A stretch of DNA of 64,000 bases from Paenibacillus_G sp049942825 (lineage in GTDB: Bacteria > Bacillota > Bacilli > Paenibacillales > NBRC-103111), in contig NZ_CP187970.1 of NCBI RefSeq assembly GCF_049942825.1, positions 7,378,001 through 7,442,000 on the forward strand. The letters run 5' to 3'. The position numbers were made by a program, and so were the translations under genes. The notes under the pieces are model-generated. The model was not told the origin of the DNA. It saw only the letters and a program-made list of their open reading frames with translations, and made no database searches. Below are positions 27,344-35,948 of the stretch, piece by piece (position 1 is the stretch's first letter; every line of letters starts with the position of its first letter).

Positions 27344-27580
27344 ATGGAACATCAAGCAGAAGAAGCGGCCCGCTGGATGCTTGCCGAGCTGAAGGAAGCC
27401 GGCATCCTCTACCAGCAGGACGCGGTGAATCATATCCGGAGCCGGTTCGGCGAAAGCTTCATCTATGTAAATGAGAATGGCAACGAGTCGATCGACAAGG
27501 AAGTGAAGAAGATCTTCAAAAAGCTGCACGGCGGCAAGGCCGCATGGGACCGTGACGGCTTCTTCTGGGGCTGGACCTAG
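27344..27580 (+). CDS. Small DUF6953-like protein
   Basis: 78 residues, no signal or membrane segment, charged. ARWMLAELKEAGILYQQDAV and FIYVNENGNESIDKEVKKIF resemble the small cytosolic DUF6953 proteins of Bacillales; the family name is from memory. GAAGGAG lies 9-10 bases before the ATG. Function unknown. Confidence 0.7.
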   Translation: MEHQAEEAARWMLAELKEAGILYQQDAVNHIRSRFGESFIYVNENGNESIDKEVKKIFKKLHGGKAAWDRDGFFWGWT

Positions 27581-27630
27581 CCCTAGCTTGCCGTTTCCTC
27601 TCCTCTGCCAACCCTGCCGTTCGCCCTTCC

Positions 27631-28713
27631 TTATGATGCAGGCGGAGCAGCCGCCAGCTCCACAGATTGGGTGCTGTCCGGAATGCCTCCCTTAGGGAAC
27701 AGCAGATCCTCATAATCCGACACGGCAATCGTCACGCCCCCCTGGTCTGCCGTCGTATCGTATGACTTGAACTTGTCGACGATGTCCGGCGAGCCCCACT
27801 TCAGCACCGGCACCGGAATACGGCCCGCATCCCCCGCCGCGGCCTGGAAGACGACATGCTCCGGCAACTCATCTTCCCCCGGTACGATCCGGTAGGTGCC
27901 GCTGACCTGTACAGGCTGAGGAGCCTGGAAGCGGATCTTGTAACCGAAGATCTCATCATTATCCGCCCAGTAATCGATCTCCGTCACGGTCATGCCTCCC
28001 ACCTTATCGCCCACGCTGACTTGGCACCGGTCGTAAGGCTCGGCGGACAAAACTCGGCCGCAGCTTCGGCCGAGAAAATTCTCCTTGCGGGCATGGGCCG
28101 CATAGACGGAGGCCACGAGGTCGCTTCGCTTGGCAACCACCGTGTAATCGCCGGTCGTGCCGATCAGCCCCGCCGCATAGGCGGCATCCAGCTCCACCGC
28201 GGCCCAGCCCGATACCTTCGAATACTGGGCGATGGCATCCTCCCCGCCCGCCGGCTTCAGTCCGAAGGCGCGGGCGAAGACGGCCGCCAGCTGTTCCAGC
28301 GTTACCGGCGCGCCGGGGGCGAACCGGTCTGCAGCCGTGCCGCCCATAAGCCCCGCTTGTGCCGCGGCGCCGATATAGCCCCGGGCCCAAGCGTGGTCTT
28401 CCAGATCACCGAAGACCGACGCGGCTTGCGGGGCCTCCGGCAGCTCCAGCAGCTTCGCCAGCACCTTGGCGAGCTGGGCACGGTTCGTGGTTCCCTCAAG
28501 GTTCGACCCGCTCCCGTCCCCCTCCATCGTCCCCTGCTTTTTCAACTCCAGGAACCGTTCCTCCAGGGTAAGCCTTGATCCTTGAAGCACATGATATCTT
28601 GCGCCATCCGCACCCGCCTTCTGCTCCGCAGCCCGCAGCCCTCCGGCAGGCACCAAGAGCGCAAAGGTCAACACGGCCGCGGAGAACACCCCGCACATTT
28701 TCTTCCAGTTCAT
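27631..28713 (-). CDS. Secreted protein with two S-layer homology domains
   Basis: 360 residues. Signal peptide MNWKKMCGVFSAAVLTFALL with cleavage near LRAAEQ. Two SLH-like modules lie at about residues 75-205 (FGDLEDHAWARGYIGAAAQAGLMGG...FAPGAPVTLEQLAAVFAR; VSGWAAVELDAAYAAGLIG). The C-terminal part of about 150 residues is unassigned, with DYWADNDEIFGYKIRFQAPQ. SLH modules bind pyruvylated cell-wall polymers, so it is probably wall-attached. AGGAG precedes the ATG. Confidence 0.82.
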   Translation of the reverse strand: MNWKKMCGVFSAAVLTFALLVPAGGLRAAEQKAGADGARYHVLQGSRLTLEERFLELKKQGTMEGDGSGSNLEGTTNRAQLAKVLAKLLELPEAPQAASVFGDLEDHAWARGYIGAAAQAGLMGGTAADRFAPGAPVTLEQLAAVFARAFGLKPAGGEDAIAQYSKVSGWAAVELDAAYAAGLIGTTGDYTVVAKRSDLVASVYAAHARKENFLGRSCGRVLSAEPYDRCQVSVGDKVGGMTVTEIDYWADNDEIFGYKIRFQAPQPVQVSGTYRIVPGEDELPEHVVFQAAAGDAGRIPVPVLKWGSPDIVDKFKSYDTTADQGGVTIAVSDYEDLLFPKGGIPDSTQSVELAAAPPAS

Positions 28714-28784
28714 CCGGCAACTCCTCCCCTATCCAAACGCTGATTCGACAGCAAAAGTTGCACGTCCCTGCCTAGAGGACCGGA

Positions 28785-29426
28785 TCAGGAACTGGCTAAC
28801 AGCCCCCGGCGAACGGCCGCCGCGATGCTCAGCAGCAGGAGATGACCCGGATAGAACCCCCGCCACAGCCACGAGGGTGCGGATCTCTGTGCCAGCTCCG
28901 GACGTTGCTTCCAGGCATAGATGATGATCAGCGTGCCCGCAATGCTCAGCATCTGAAGCGGCATCAGGACGTAATACAGCATATTGAGCAGCAGGTGTCC
29001 GAGGAACATCCGTGAAGCCGATTCCGCGTACCGGTAGATCAGCACGAGCAGCAGACCGTAGCCCCCATACTCGAATGGAAGCACTGAGATGATCAGAAGC
29101 CCCGCCGCAATGATCAGCACCCGCTGGGCAGGCTCTTGCGTCCGGTCGAGCAGGTACAGCACTCCGATGCAGAAGAGAAACGAGCCCACCACGTTCACCT
29201 GCATGAAGCCGAAAGCATACAGGTAAGGCACCTGCGCCAGCGCGGCCGTCACCGCCAGCCGCTTCGCATACCTCGGCAGACTGCGGGTATGCCGGTAACC
29301 CGTCACAATGCCATAGGCATACAGCGGGAAGGCCAGCCGTCCGATCCAGCGCCACACCTGTTCCCCCTTAAAGAACACGATGCCGATATGATCGATGAGC
29401 ATTGTCATCATCGCGATCCACTGCAT
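28785..29426 (-). CDS. TraX-family membrane protein
   Basis: 213 residues and about six membrane helices. The N-terminus MQWIAMMTMLIDHIGIVFF is the family hallmark (MxxMLIDHIG), followed by RWIGRLAFPLYAYGIVTGYRHT. TraX acetylates pilin in F plasmids; chromosomal Firmicute copies are of unknown role. GGAGGG precedes the ATG. Not linked to the pilus operon of this window. Confidence 0.88.
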   Translation of the reverse strand: MQWIAMMTMLIDHIGIVFFKGEQVWRWIGRLAFPLYAYGIVTGYRHTRSLPRYAKRLAVTAALAQVPYLYAFGFMQVNVVGSFLFCIGVLYLLDRTQEPAQRVLIIAAGLLIISVLPFEYGGYGLLLVLIYRYAESASRMFLGHLLLNMLYYVLMPLQMLSIAGTLIIIYAWKQRPELAQRSAPSWLWRGFYPGHLLLLSIAAAVRRGLLASS

Positions 29427-29504
29427 GAACTCCCTCCTTGCCGGTCTGTTTCCCTTAGTATATTACACCCGCTTTCCTTTCTGCCAAAACACGAGGAATT
29501 TCAA

Positions 29505-29534
29505 CAAAAAAACAGCCCCCGTCGCGGAGGCTGT
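29505..29534 (-). terminator. Terminator of the qox operon
   Basis: ACAGCC / GGCTGT outer stem with a GC-rich inner part, followed by seven T on the minus strand. Confidence 0.85.
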
Positions 29535-29559
29535 CTTGGTTGGTTGTAAACGGTGGAGC

Positions 29560-29892
29560 TTAATGAGCGACTTGGTTGTACGTCATGATCCAGATCGAGC
29601 CTGCGACGATCGTCAGCAGGATGATCAGTCCGAGAATCAGCGCCATGATGTTCCACCGCGCGTTCTCGCCTTCCTTCAGGTGCATGAAGAAGACGAGCTG
29701 CACCACGAACTGGAGGATCGCCATCGCGAGGATGAGAACCAGCAGCGCCTTGCCTTCGAGCATATGGTTCATGACCGCGGCTACCGGGATGATCGTCAGC
29801 ACGATCGAGAGCAGGAAGCCGATCACATACGACTTCAGGGAGCCGTGGGACGCATCGTGAGAGGCGGTATCGCTATGATGCTGCTGCGCCAT
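29560..29892 (-). CDS. qoxD: Quinol oxidase subunit IV
   Basis: 110 residues and three membrane helices of the CyoD/QoxD family (YVIGFLLSIVLTIIPVAAVM, LVFFMHLKEGENARWN). His-rich start MAQQHHSDTASHDASHGS. Assists assembly and stability of the terminal oxidase. It starts one base after the subunit III stop and is last in the operon. Confidence 0.93.
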   Translation of the reverse strand: MAQQHHSDTASHDASHGSLKSYVIGFLLSIVLTIIPVAAVMNHMLEGKALLVLILAMAILQFVVQLVFFMHLKEGENARWNIMALILGLIILLTIVAGSIWIMTYNQVAH

Positions 29893-29893
29893 T

Positions 29894-30514
29894 TTACATC
29901 ACCCCCATAAGATAGACGACCGTAAGAACGAAGATCCAGACCACGTCAAGGAAGTGCCAGTACAAGGAGATGACTTCGACCTTGCGTTTGGTAACCGGCG
30001 TAATGCCTCTGCGGCTGAGCTGAATCATCAGGCCGATCATCCAGCAAAGACCCAGCGAAACGTGCAGACCGTGGGTGCCTACCAGCGCGAAGAAGCCGGA
30101 GAGGAACGCACTGGTGGAGATCGTCGCTCCCTCGTGCACCATGTGGATAAACTCGGTGACCTCAAGACCGACAAAGGACGCGCCGAGCAGTGCGGTAACG
30201 ATCAGCCAGCCGATAAGCTGCTTCACTTTGCCCTGGTACATGGCCAGGACTGCGAGACCGCTCGTGAAGGAGCTCGTCAGGAGAATGAACGTTTCGGCAA
30301 TGATCATCGGCATCTGGAACAGCTCTTCCGGGGTTGGTCCCCCGTTGGTATTGCCGTGAAGCACGATATACGTGGCGAACAAGGTGCCGAAGAGAATACA
30401 GTCGGTGATGAGGAACAGCCAGAAGCCGAACGTCTTCATCGATTCCAGGTCATGATGGCCGTGATCGTGATGGTCGTCGTGCCCGCCCTTGGCGGCAGCG
30501 TGTGCTTGTGCCAT
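29894..30514 (-). CDS. qoxC: Quinol oxidase subunit III
   Basis: 206 residues and five membrane helices (FGFWLFLITDCILFGTLFAT, GTHGLHVSLGLCWMIGLMI, YWHFLDVVWIFVLTVVYL). The N-terminus AQAHAAAKGGHDDHHDHGHH is rich in His and Asp and could bind metal. Its ATG shares one base with the stop of subunit I (TAATG), a coupled start. Confidence 0.94.
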   Translation of the reverse strand: MAQAHAAAKGGHDDHHDHGHHDLESMKTFGFWLFLITDCILFGTLFATYIVLHGNTNGGPTPEELFQMPMIIAETFILLTSSFTSGLAVLAMYQGKVKQLIGWLIVTALLGASFVGLEVTEFIHMVHEGATISTSAFLSGFFALVGTHGLHVSLGLCWMIGLMIQLSRRGITPVTKRKVEVISLYWHFLDVVWIFVLTVVYLMGVM

Positions 30515-32493
30515 TATGCCTTTCCTCCTCTCAGCGCGGCCTCAGTCCGCTCGATTTCGTCTACTTGGATATAATAATCGTCATCATACGTGAACGAACG
30601 GGCCAGCATGCAGATCCCTACGCCGATCAGGGCCGGGATCGCCATCCACATCCAATCCCAGACGAAGCCGAAGCCGACGAAGAACCAGAGTGCGGACTTC
30701 ACGAACGGAATCGCGGAATTTTCAGGCATGTGAATCGGTTGATAAACCGGACGAGGCTCCTTCGTTGTGCCTTTGGAGGCTGCCCGCTTCTGCTTCGTTT
30801 CCCACCAGTCGTCGACATGCTCGACGTGCGGCGTTACGGCGAAGTTGTATACCGGTGCCGGTGAAGGAATCGACCACTCGAGCGTACGGCCGTCCCACGG
30901 ATCGCCGGTGACGTCTTTCTCGTGATACTTAATGCTGTAAGCAATCTGCCATACCTGGAAGATGAAGCCGATCCCCATCAGGAAGCCGCCCACGGTGGAG
31001 ACCATGTTGAGCGGGCCCCAGCCCATGTCGAAGTCGTAGGTGCTGATCCGGCGGGTCATCCCGTCAAGACCCAGGAAGTACTGCGGCATGAAGCAGACGT
31101 AGAAGCCGATGTTCCACAGCCAGAAGGCCCATTTGCCGAGGTGCTCGTTGAGCTTGAAGCCGAACATCTTCGGCCACCAGTAGTACAGCCCGGCGAAGTA
31201 ACCGAACGCCACGCCGCCGATCAGGACCTGGTGGAAGTGCGCGATCAGGAAGTAGCTGTTGTGGAACTGGAAGTCGGCAGGCGCTACGGAGAGCAGCACA
31301 CCGGTCATCCCGCCTACCACGAAGCACGGAATGAAGGCAATCGTCCACATCATCGGAGTCGTGAACTTGATCCGCCCGCGGTACATCGTGAACAGCCAGT
31401 TGAAGACCTTGGCGCCGGTCGGGATGGCAATCGCCATCGTGGTGATCGCAAAGAATACATTGACGTCTGCGCCGGAGCCCATCGTGAAGAAGTGGTGAAC
31501 CCAGGTGAAGAACGAAAGGACGCTAATAATTAACATGGCGAAGACCATGGACTTGTAGCCGAAGAGGGTCTTCTTGGAGAACGTCGCGACGATCTCGGAG
31601 AAAATCCCGAACGCCGGCAGAATGACGATGTATACTTCCGGGTGGCCCCACATCCAGATGAGGTTGATATACATCATCGGATTGCCCCCGCCGTCGAGCG
31701 TGAAGAAGTGCGCGCCGAGGAAGCGGTCCAGGAAGAGCAGCGCCAGCGTAACCGTCAGAATCGGGAACGCGAAGATAATAATGATACAGCTGGAGAAGAC
31801 GGACCAGGTGAACATCGGCATCTTCATCAGCGTCATGCCCGGTGCGCGCATCTTCAGGATCGTGACGATAAAGTTAATGCCTGTCGCGAGGGAACCGATA
31901 CCCGAGATCTGAATCCCCCAGATATAGAAGTTCTGGCCTACGCCCGGGCTGTGCTCGAGACCTGACAGCGGCGGGTAAGCGAGCCATCCGGCATCCGGCG
32001 AACCGCCGATGATGAACGAGACGTTGAACAGCATCGCACCGAAGAAGAACAGCCAGAAGCTCAGCGCGTTCAGGAACGGATAAGCTACGTCACGCGCGCC
32101 GATCTGCAGCGGCATGATGACGTTGAACAAGCCGAACATGAGCGGCATCGCCATGAAGAGAATCATAATGACGCCGTGCGTCGTGAAGATCTGGTTATAG
32201 TGCTCGGGATGCAGGAATTCCGCATTCGGCACGGCCAGCTGCAGACGCATCAGCAGGGCGTCGACCCCGCCGCGGAAGAGCATGAGAATGGAGCAAATGA
32301 TATACATGATACCGATCCGCTTGTGGTCGACGGTCGTCAGCCATTCGCGCCAGAGCCAGACCCACTTGCGGAAGTAGGTCAGGACGAACACGATGGCCAC
32401 CATCGCGATCGCGATGCTGACTTGCGCCCCCAGGATCAGCGGGTCCCCGGTAACGAAAAACTCGGATGCGAACTCTTGAATCTTATCGAGCAT
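30514..32493 (-). CDS. qoxB: Quinol oxidase subunit I
   Basis: 659 residues, a haem-copper oxidase catalytic subunit of the CyoB/QoxB type with about 14-15 helices. The active-site segment WGHPEVYIVIL holds a CuB His and its cross-linked Tyr. The pairs HH in TWVHHFFTMG and the His ligands in LIAHFHQVLIGG are present. TTVDHKRIGIMYI marks the N-terminal start of the core. It reduces oxygen to water and pumps protons. AAGGAA lies before the ATG. Confidence 0.96.
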   Translation of the reverse strand: MLDKIQEFASEFFVTGDPLILGAQVSIAIAMVAIVFVLTYFRKWVWLWREWLTTVDHKRIGIMYIICSILMLFRGGVDALLMRLQLAVPNAEFLHPEHYNQIFTTHGVIMILFMAMPLMFGLFNVIMPLQIGARDVAYPFLNALSFWLFFFGAMLFNVSFIIGGSPDAGWLAYPPLSGLEHSPGVGQNFYIWGIQISGIGSLATGINFIVTILKMRAPGMTLMKMPMFTWSVFSSCIIIIFAFPILTVTLALLFLDRFLGAHFFTLDGGGNPMMYINLIWMWGHPEVYIVILPAFGIFSEIVATFSKKTLFGYKSMVFAMLIISVLSFFTWVHHFFTMGSGADVNVFFAITTMAIAIPTGAKVFNWLFTMYRGRIKFTTPMMWTIAFIPCFVVGGMTGVLLSVAPADFQFHNSYFLIAHFHQVLIGGVAFGYFAGLYYWWPKMFGFKLNEHLGKWAFWLWNIGFYVCFMPQYFLGLDGMTRRISTYDFDMGWGPLNMVSTVGGFLMGIGFIFQVWQIAYSIKYHEKDVTGDPWDGRTLEWSIPSPAPVYNFAVTPHVEHVDDWWETKQKRAASKGTTKEPRPVYQPIHMPENSAIPFVKSALWFFVGFGFVWDWMWMAIPALIGVGICMLARSFTYDDDYYIQVDEIERTEAALRGGKA

Positions 32494-32567
32494 GGGAGGA
32501 CTTCCTTTCGCTGGTTTTATCCTTGTAATTCACAGGCATTCCTGTGGTACGGGTGTTTCAAGCCGTA

Positions 32568-33563
32568 TTAATGGCCCGTGTGTCCCGAATGATTCGTGCC
32601 GGTCGAACCGCCTTGGGTATGGTCATCCTTGGCGTCAGGCAGCGGCTTCTGCACCGGATCGGTCTTCGACTGGGGCACCGTTTGGGTCTGCCCGTGTGCA
32701 TGTCCGCCCGGAGCATATTTGGTGACAATGCGTTGGAACAGGCCTTCCGGGAAGGAGGAGTAGAGCATAACCGGGGAAGTCCCCTTCTCCGCCAGCTTCT
32801 CGTAAGATTCGTTCGTCAGCTTCGCCGGCGAAGCCTTGACTTCCTTCACCCAGGCATCGAACTCGCTCTGCGGCTTAGCGTCGACGTAGAATTTCATGTC
32901 GCCGAAGTATTCGCCGCTGAAATTCGCACCGGAACCGTAATAACGGCCCGCGTGGTCCGCCTGCAGGAAGAGCGTCATGCCCATGCCGGACATCGTGTAC
33001 ATCTGCCCGCCGAGCTGCGGAATCCAGAAGGAGTTCATCGGCGCGTCGCTCGTGAGTTCGAATTTGACCGGAACATCCTCAGGGATCTGCAGATAGTTCA
33101 CGGTAGCAATGCCGAGCTCCGGATACGTGAAGAGCCATTTCCAGTCCAGCGAGGTTGCCTGGATCGTGAGAGCTTTCTTCTCGGATTCGATCGGCTTCGA
33201 CGGCTCCAGCGCGTACGTATAACGAGCCGTAACTGCAGCCAGAATAATGATGATGACAATCGGAATTCCCCACCAGACCAGCTCCAGCTTGGTGCTGTGG
33301 GAGAAGTGCGGCTCATAGGCCGCCGTGCTGCCTTCCCGCTCACGGTATTTCCATACGATGAAGGCGGTCAGGGCGAGAACCGGAACGAGTATCACGGCGC
33401 ACAAGAGGGATGAAATCAGAATCAAGTCCTTCTGATCCCCGGCGATCGGCCCTTTCGGGTCCAGAACCATCGGCTGTTCACCACAGGCCGAAAGCAGCAG
33501 TACGCCTGTGAGCAGGAGCAAGAGCGGCAGCGCCCTGCGAAGCGTCCGTTTGGTTTGTTGCAT
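32568..33563 (-). CDS. qoxA: Quinol oxidase subunit II (no CuA site)
   Basis: 331 residues: lipoprotein signal with lipobox VLLLSACGE, two helices, then a cupredoxin domain with NSFWIPQLGGQMYTMSGM. The Cys pair of cytochrome-c oxidase CuA is absent, so the complex takes electrons from (mena)quinol. The C-terminal tail is unusually long and ends in a His/Gly/Thr-rich stretch (GGSTGTNHSGHTGH). First gene of qoxABCD; GGAGG precedes the ATG. Confidence 0.95.
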   Translation of the reverse strand: MQQTKRTLRRALPLLLLLTGVLLLSACGEQPMVLDPKGPIAGDQKDLILISSLLCAVILVPVLALTAFIVWKYREREGSTAAYEPHFSHSTKLELVWWGIPIVIIIILAAVTARYTYALEPSKPIESEKKALTIQATSLDWKWLFTYPELGIATVNYLQIPEDVPVKFELTSDAPMNSFWIPQLGGQMYTMSGMGMTLFLQADHAGRYYGSGANFSGEYFGDMKFYVDAKPQSEFDAWVKEVKASPAKLTNESYEKLAEKGTSPVMLYSSFPEGLFQRIVTKYAPGGHAHGQTQTVPQSKTDPVQKPLPDAKDDHTQGGSTGTNHSGHTGH

Positions 33564-33627
33564 GGTGGGTGGTCCTCCATTCTCCTCAATCTACGGTTGA
33601 CATTTTAACATAGCGGTACGGCAAATC

Positions 33628-33645
33628 TTGTGACAAAAATCACAA
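33628..33645. promoter_or_regulatory. Fnr/Rex-like palindrome upstream of qoxABCD
   Basis: TTGTGA-N6-TCACAA, 65 bases before the qoxA ATG. It fits the Bacillus Fnr consensus (TGTGA-N6-TCACA) exactly and the Rex box except for the innermost bases. It overlaps a possible -35 (TTGTCA) on the minus strand. Oxygen- or redox-dependent control of the oxidase is inferred. Confidence 0.6.
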
Positions 33646-33857
33646 ACGCAAGCTCTCAAAGCTTCGCTGTCTGAACCTTGGAGGGATTATTCACTTCCCA
33701 ATTCATCCATGCAGCACAGTTTTGATAACTTACGACTCCAAGCAGAAGTGATATATATAACATAGCAGATTCTCAGCAGCTTTACGCGGGGGTTAACAAA
33801 TACGTCAAAACTTCGCCTTTTCTCTGTAATAAGTTTGTCACGAAGCTGACAAAATCA
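33646..33857. other. Intergenic region upstream of the qox operon
   Basis: AT-rich, with TTTGTCA/TGACAAA (33834-33853) as a second small palindrome. No gene seen. Confidence 0.4.
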
Positions 33858-33899
33858 CAAAAACACCCCCACTTCGGCCTGGTGCCGAATGGAGGTGTT
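33858..33899 (-). terminator. Terminator of the small membrane protein gene
   Basis: ACACCTCCATTCGGC pairs with GCCGAAGTGGGGGTGT on the minus strand, followed by TTTTTG. Confidence 0.8.
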
Positions 33900-33941
33900 A
33901 TCAATTTTAACCTAATCTGCATAATATCGGAGCGTAATTCT

Positions 33942-34211
33942 TCACTTCTCCGCGTTCGATGCCCGGGAATGCACCAGATGAATCGCTGTCCGCATCACAT
34001 AAATGTGAACGCTGCCGACCATGCAGCCGATCCCGATCATCAGGCTTGTGTTGCGGTCGCTGAAGTGATGTAAGTTCAACAGGCTAAGAAGTAGTCCGAA
34101 GCCCAGGAAGATCCAAGCTGCTGCCGTCATCCATACCACGAGGCGGTTTACATCGCGCTCTCCATGGATTTCTCTTTGTGCTGTCGCTGTTTTTGTCGTC
34201 ATCGGAATCAC
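33942..34211 (-). CDS. Small two-helix membrane protein
   Basis: 89 residues, or 86 from the second ATG (MTTKTATAQREIHG). Two helices are visible: VVWMTAAAWIFLGFGLLLSL and SLMIGIGCMVGSVHIYVMRT. A basic tail follows. AGTGATTCCGATG offers only a weak ribosome site. It has its own terminator and lies upstream of, and in the same direction as, qoxABCD. Function unknown. Confidence 0.6.
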   Translation of the reverse strand: MIPMTTKTATAQREIHGERDVNRLVVWMTAAAWIFLGFGLLLSLLNLHHFSDRNTSLMIGIGCMVGSVHIYVMRTAIHLVHSRASNAEK

Positions 34212-34340
34212 TCCAAAACAGATAATGTAAGTGCTTTACTAAAATCAGTATAACATACTTTACCCGTTTTGTTCAAAGATTATTCACTTTTTGATCAAAA
34301 ATTAGACAAAAGTCTGACCGCTTTCAAAGAAGGGTGCCGC

Positions 34341-34374
34341 AAACAAAGATCCCCCGTCCAAATGACGGAGGATC
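34341..34374 (-). terminator. Terminator of the pectinesterase gene
   Basis: Minus-strand stem GATCCTCCGTC / GACGGGGGATC followed by TTTGTTTG. Confidence 0.75.
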
Positions 34375-34392
34375 CTGCTGCCGGGGGTTATT

Positions 34393-35559
34393 CTACTTAT
34401 GTCCAAGGGACGGATTGGCGAAGGAAGGACGGAGCCCCTCCAACACTTTCTTCGGGTCCCAATCGCCGAAGTAGGCCTCCGGTGTATAGAGGTCCGCCTG
34501 CTCCTTCGTAAGCACCTGACGTGTGGGGCTCTTCAGTGCGCCCGGGCCTCTGCTGTCGTATTCGAAGAAGCGCGCGTTCGCCGCCTTGGAGGCGCCCATA
34601 TCCACCCAGCCGGTCGACGTGATGTGGCTTCCCATGTGGGTGTGCTTGAACACGACGCTGGCTACGGCGTTCGTATTGCCGCCGGGCTGCCATGGACGGC
34701 CCAGGGACACCGTGCCTTCCATTCCGAGATCGCTCGTCAGCCGGCAGTTGATGAAGAGATAACCGTACGGATTGGAGTTCAGCGTACTGGCTGCCGTAAT
34801 ATAGCCGTTATTGGTATCGGAGCCGCGGTCCAGGGAGTGGATGCGGGAATTCTCGAAGACCGCCGTCGCGGCGCCGAAGATGAAGTCGACATCCCCTTCA
34901 ATATAGGAGTCCAGGAAGTACTGCCGGCCGAGGTTCGGATAGAGCGTGTCCTGGTTGCCGATGAACCGGCAGTCCTTGAAGATCGCGCGGTCCGCCTGCG
35001 TCTTGATCGCCACGGCCTGCTTGTTCTGGTACGGCGAGTTCGCCTCGTCGAACGAATTCTCGAACGTTACGCTGACCGCCGTAAAGTTCTCTCCCTTGAC
35101 CGTCACCGTGGCGCTGCCCGTAGTTCCGTACGTGCCGCTGCCATCCGGCTTCGGTGTTCCGCTGGCATTATCATAAGTAATCACCGTGCGCTTGGCGTTC
35201 TCGCCTATGAGGGTAACATACGGCTTGTCCACGGTAAGGACTTCCTTATAGATGCCGGCCTTCAAATAAATCACATAAGGCGAAGCCTGGTCCGCCGGCA
35301 CGTCGGAGATCGCCTTCTGCACGGAACGGTACTGCTTCACGCCTTCGATGACGGCCCCTTCGGTTCCTTGGTAAGACGAATCGACGATTGCTTTTTTGGT
35401 CATTGGCTCCCGCTCCTTGTTCGTTGAGGCTGAAACTGCGGCTCCATCGGCTGCAGCGGAGGCTGCGATGGCTGAATCCGGCAGGACTCCCCAGGGGGCC
35501 GCGGCGGATACCAGCAGGAATGCGCCAAGCGCCAAAGGTACGGATCTCATGGATTTCAT
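34393..35559 (-). CDS. Secreted pectinesterase (CE8)
   Basis: 388 residues from the ATG at 35559 (GAGGAG ten bases upstream). Signal peptide with cleavage near AIAAS. The right-handed beta-helix motifs of family 8 carbohydrate esterases are all present: QAVAIKTQADRAIF, CRFIGNQDTLYPNLGRQYF, the catalytic stretch IEGDVDFIFGAATAVFENS and VSLGRPWQPGG. It removes methyl esters from pectin outside the cell. A perfect cre site overlaps the promoter region. Monocistronic. Confidence 0.93.
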   Translation of the reverse strand: MKSMRSVPLALGAFLLVSAAAPWGVLPDSAIAASAAADGAAVSASTNKEREPMTKKAIVDSSYQGTEGAVIEGVKQYRSVQKAISDVPADQASPYVIYLKAGIYKEVLTVDKPYVTLIGENAKRTVITYDNASGTPKPDGSGTYGTTGSATVTVKGENFTAVSVTFENSFDEANSPYQNKQAVAIKTQADRAIFKDCRFIGNQDTLYPNLGRQYFLDSYIEGDVDFIFGAATAVFENSRIHSLDRGSDTNNGYITAASTLNSNPYGYLFINCRLTSDLGMEGTVSLGRPWQPGGNTNAVASVVFKHTHMGSHITSTGWVDMGASKAANARFFEYDSRGPGALKSPTRQVLTKEQADLYTPEAYFGDWDPKKVLEGLRPSFANPSLGHK

Positions 35560-35595
35560 CAATTCATCTCTCCTCATCGTTTGAAAATGGATGGC

Positions 35596-35610
35596 TGCAA
35601 TCGCTTCCAA
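35596..35610 (-). promoter_or_regulatory. cre site (CcpA) upstream of pectinesterase
   Basis: On the minus strand TTGGAAGCGATTGCA matches the consensus WTGNAANCGNWNNCW at every defined position, 37 bases before the start codon. Carbon catabolite repression is inferred. Confidence 0.6.
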
Positions 35611-35948
35611 TTCACCATAGCTCAAGAGAGGATGGCAATCCATAGCCCTCAGGTAACCGATGTGCACGGCAAGGCGGGTTCCGCAGGTAGCGCCGCGCAA
35701 ATCCAATCTATTGATTATGGGGTGCACGCCCGGTATTCCCCGAGCACAACCCTTCGTCCCGTCTCGAAGGACTGCCTGGCCGCCACTGCGATCACTAGGG
35801 CGGCTTCCCATCCTCCTCGTTCACCGGCGCTGGCCGATTCATCAAGAAATGACCCGCTTAGTGATTCACTTCACATATCCCCGAGCGCCCATCCCTTATA
35901 CTGAAACCATCAAAGCCAGAACCCATGGCTGCCACGGAGGGATTTTCA
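35611..35948. other. Intergenic region between pectinesterase and hemerythrin
   Basis: Apart from the neighbouring cre site I see no supported gene or clear hairpin. A TATACT at 35897-35902 could be the hemerythrin -10 box. Confidence 0.4.

Noticed and set aside
28785..29426. TraX as a pilin-acetylating partner of the type IV pilus operon
   Set aside because: The genes are about 30 kb apart, and chromosomal TraX proteins are common without pilus links.
33834..33853. TTTGTCA/TGACAAA palindrome as a second regulatory site of qoxABCD
   Set aside because: It lies just past the terminator of the upstream gene, far from the qox promoter; too little support for an operator call.
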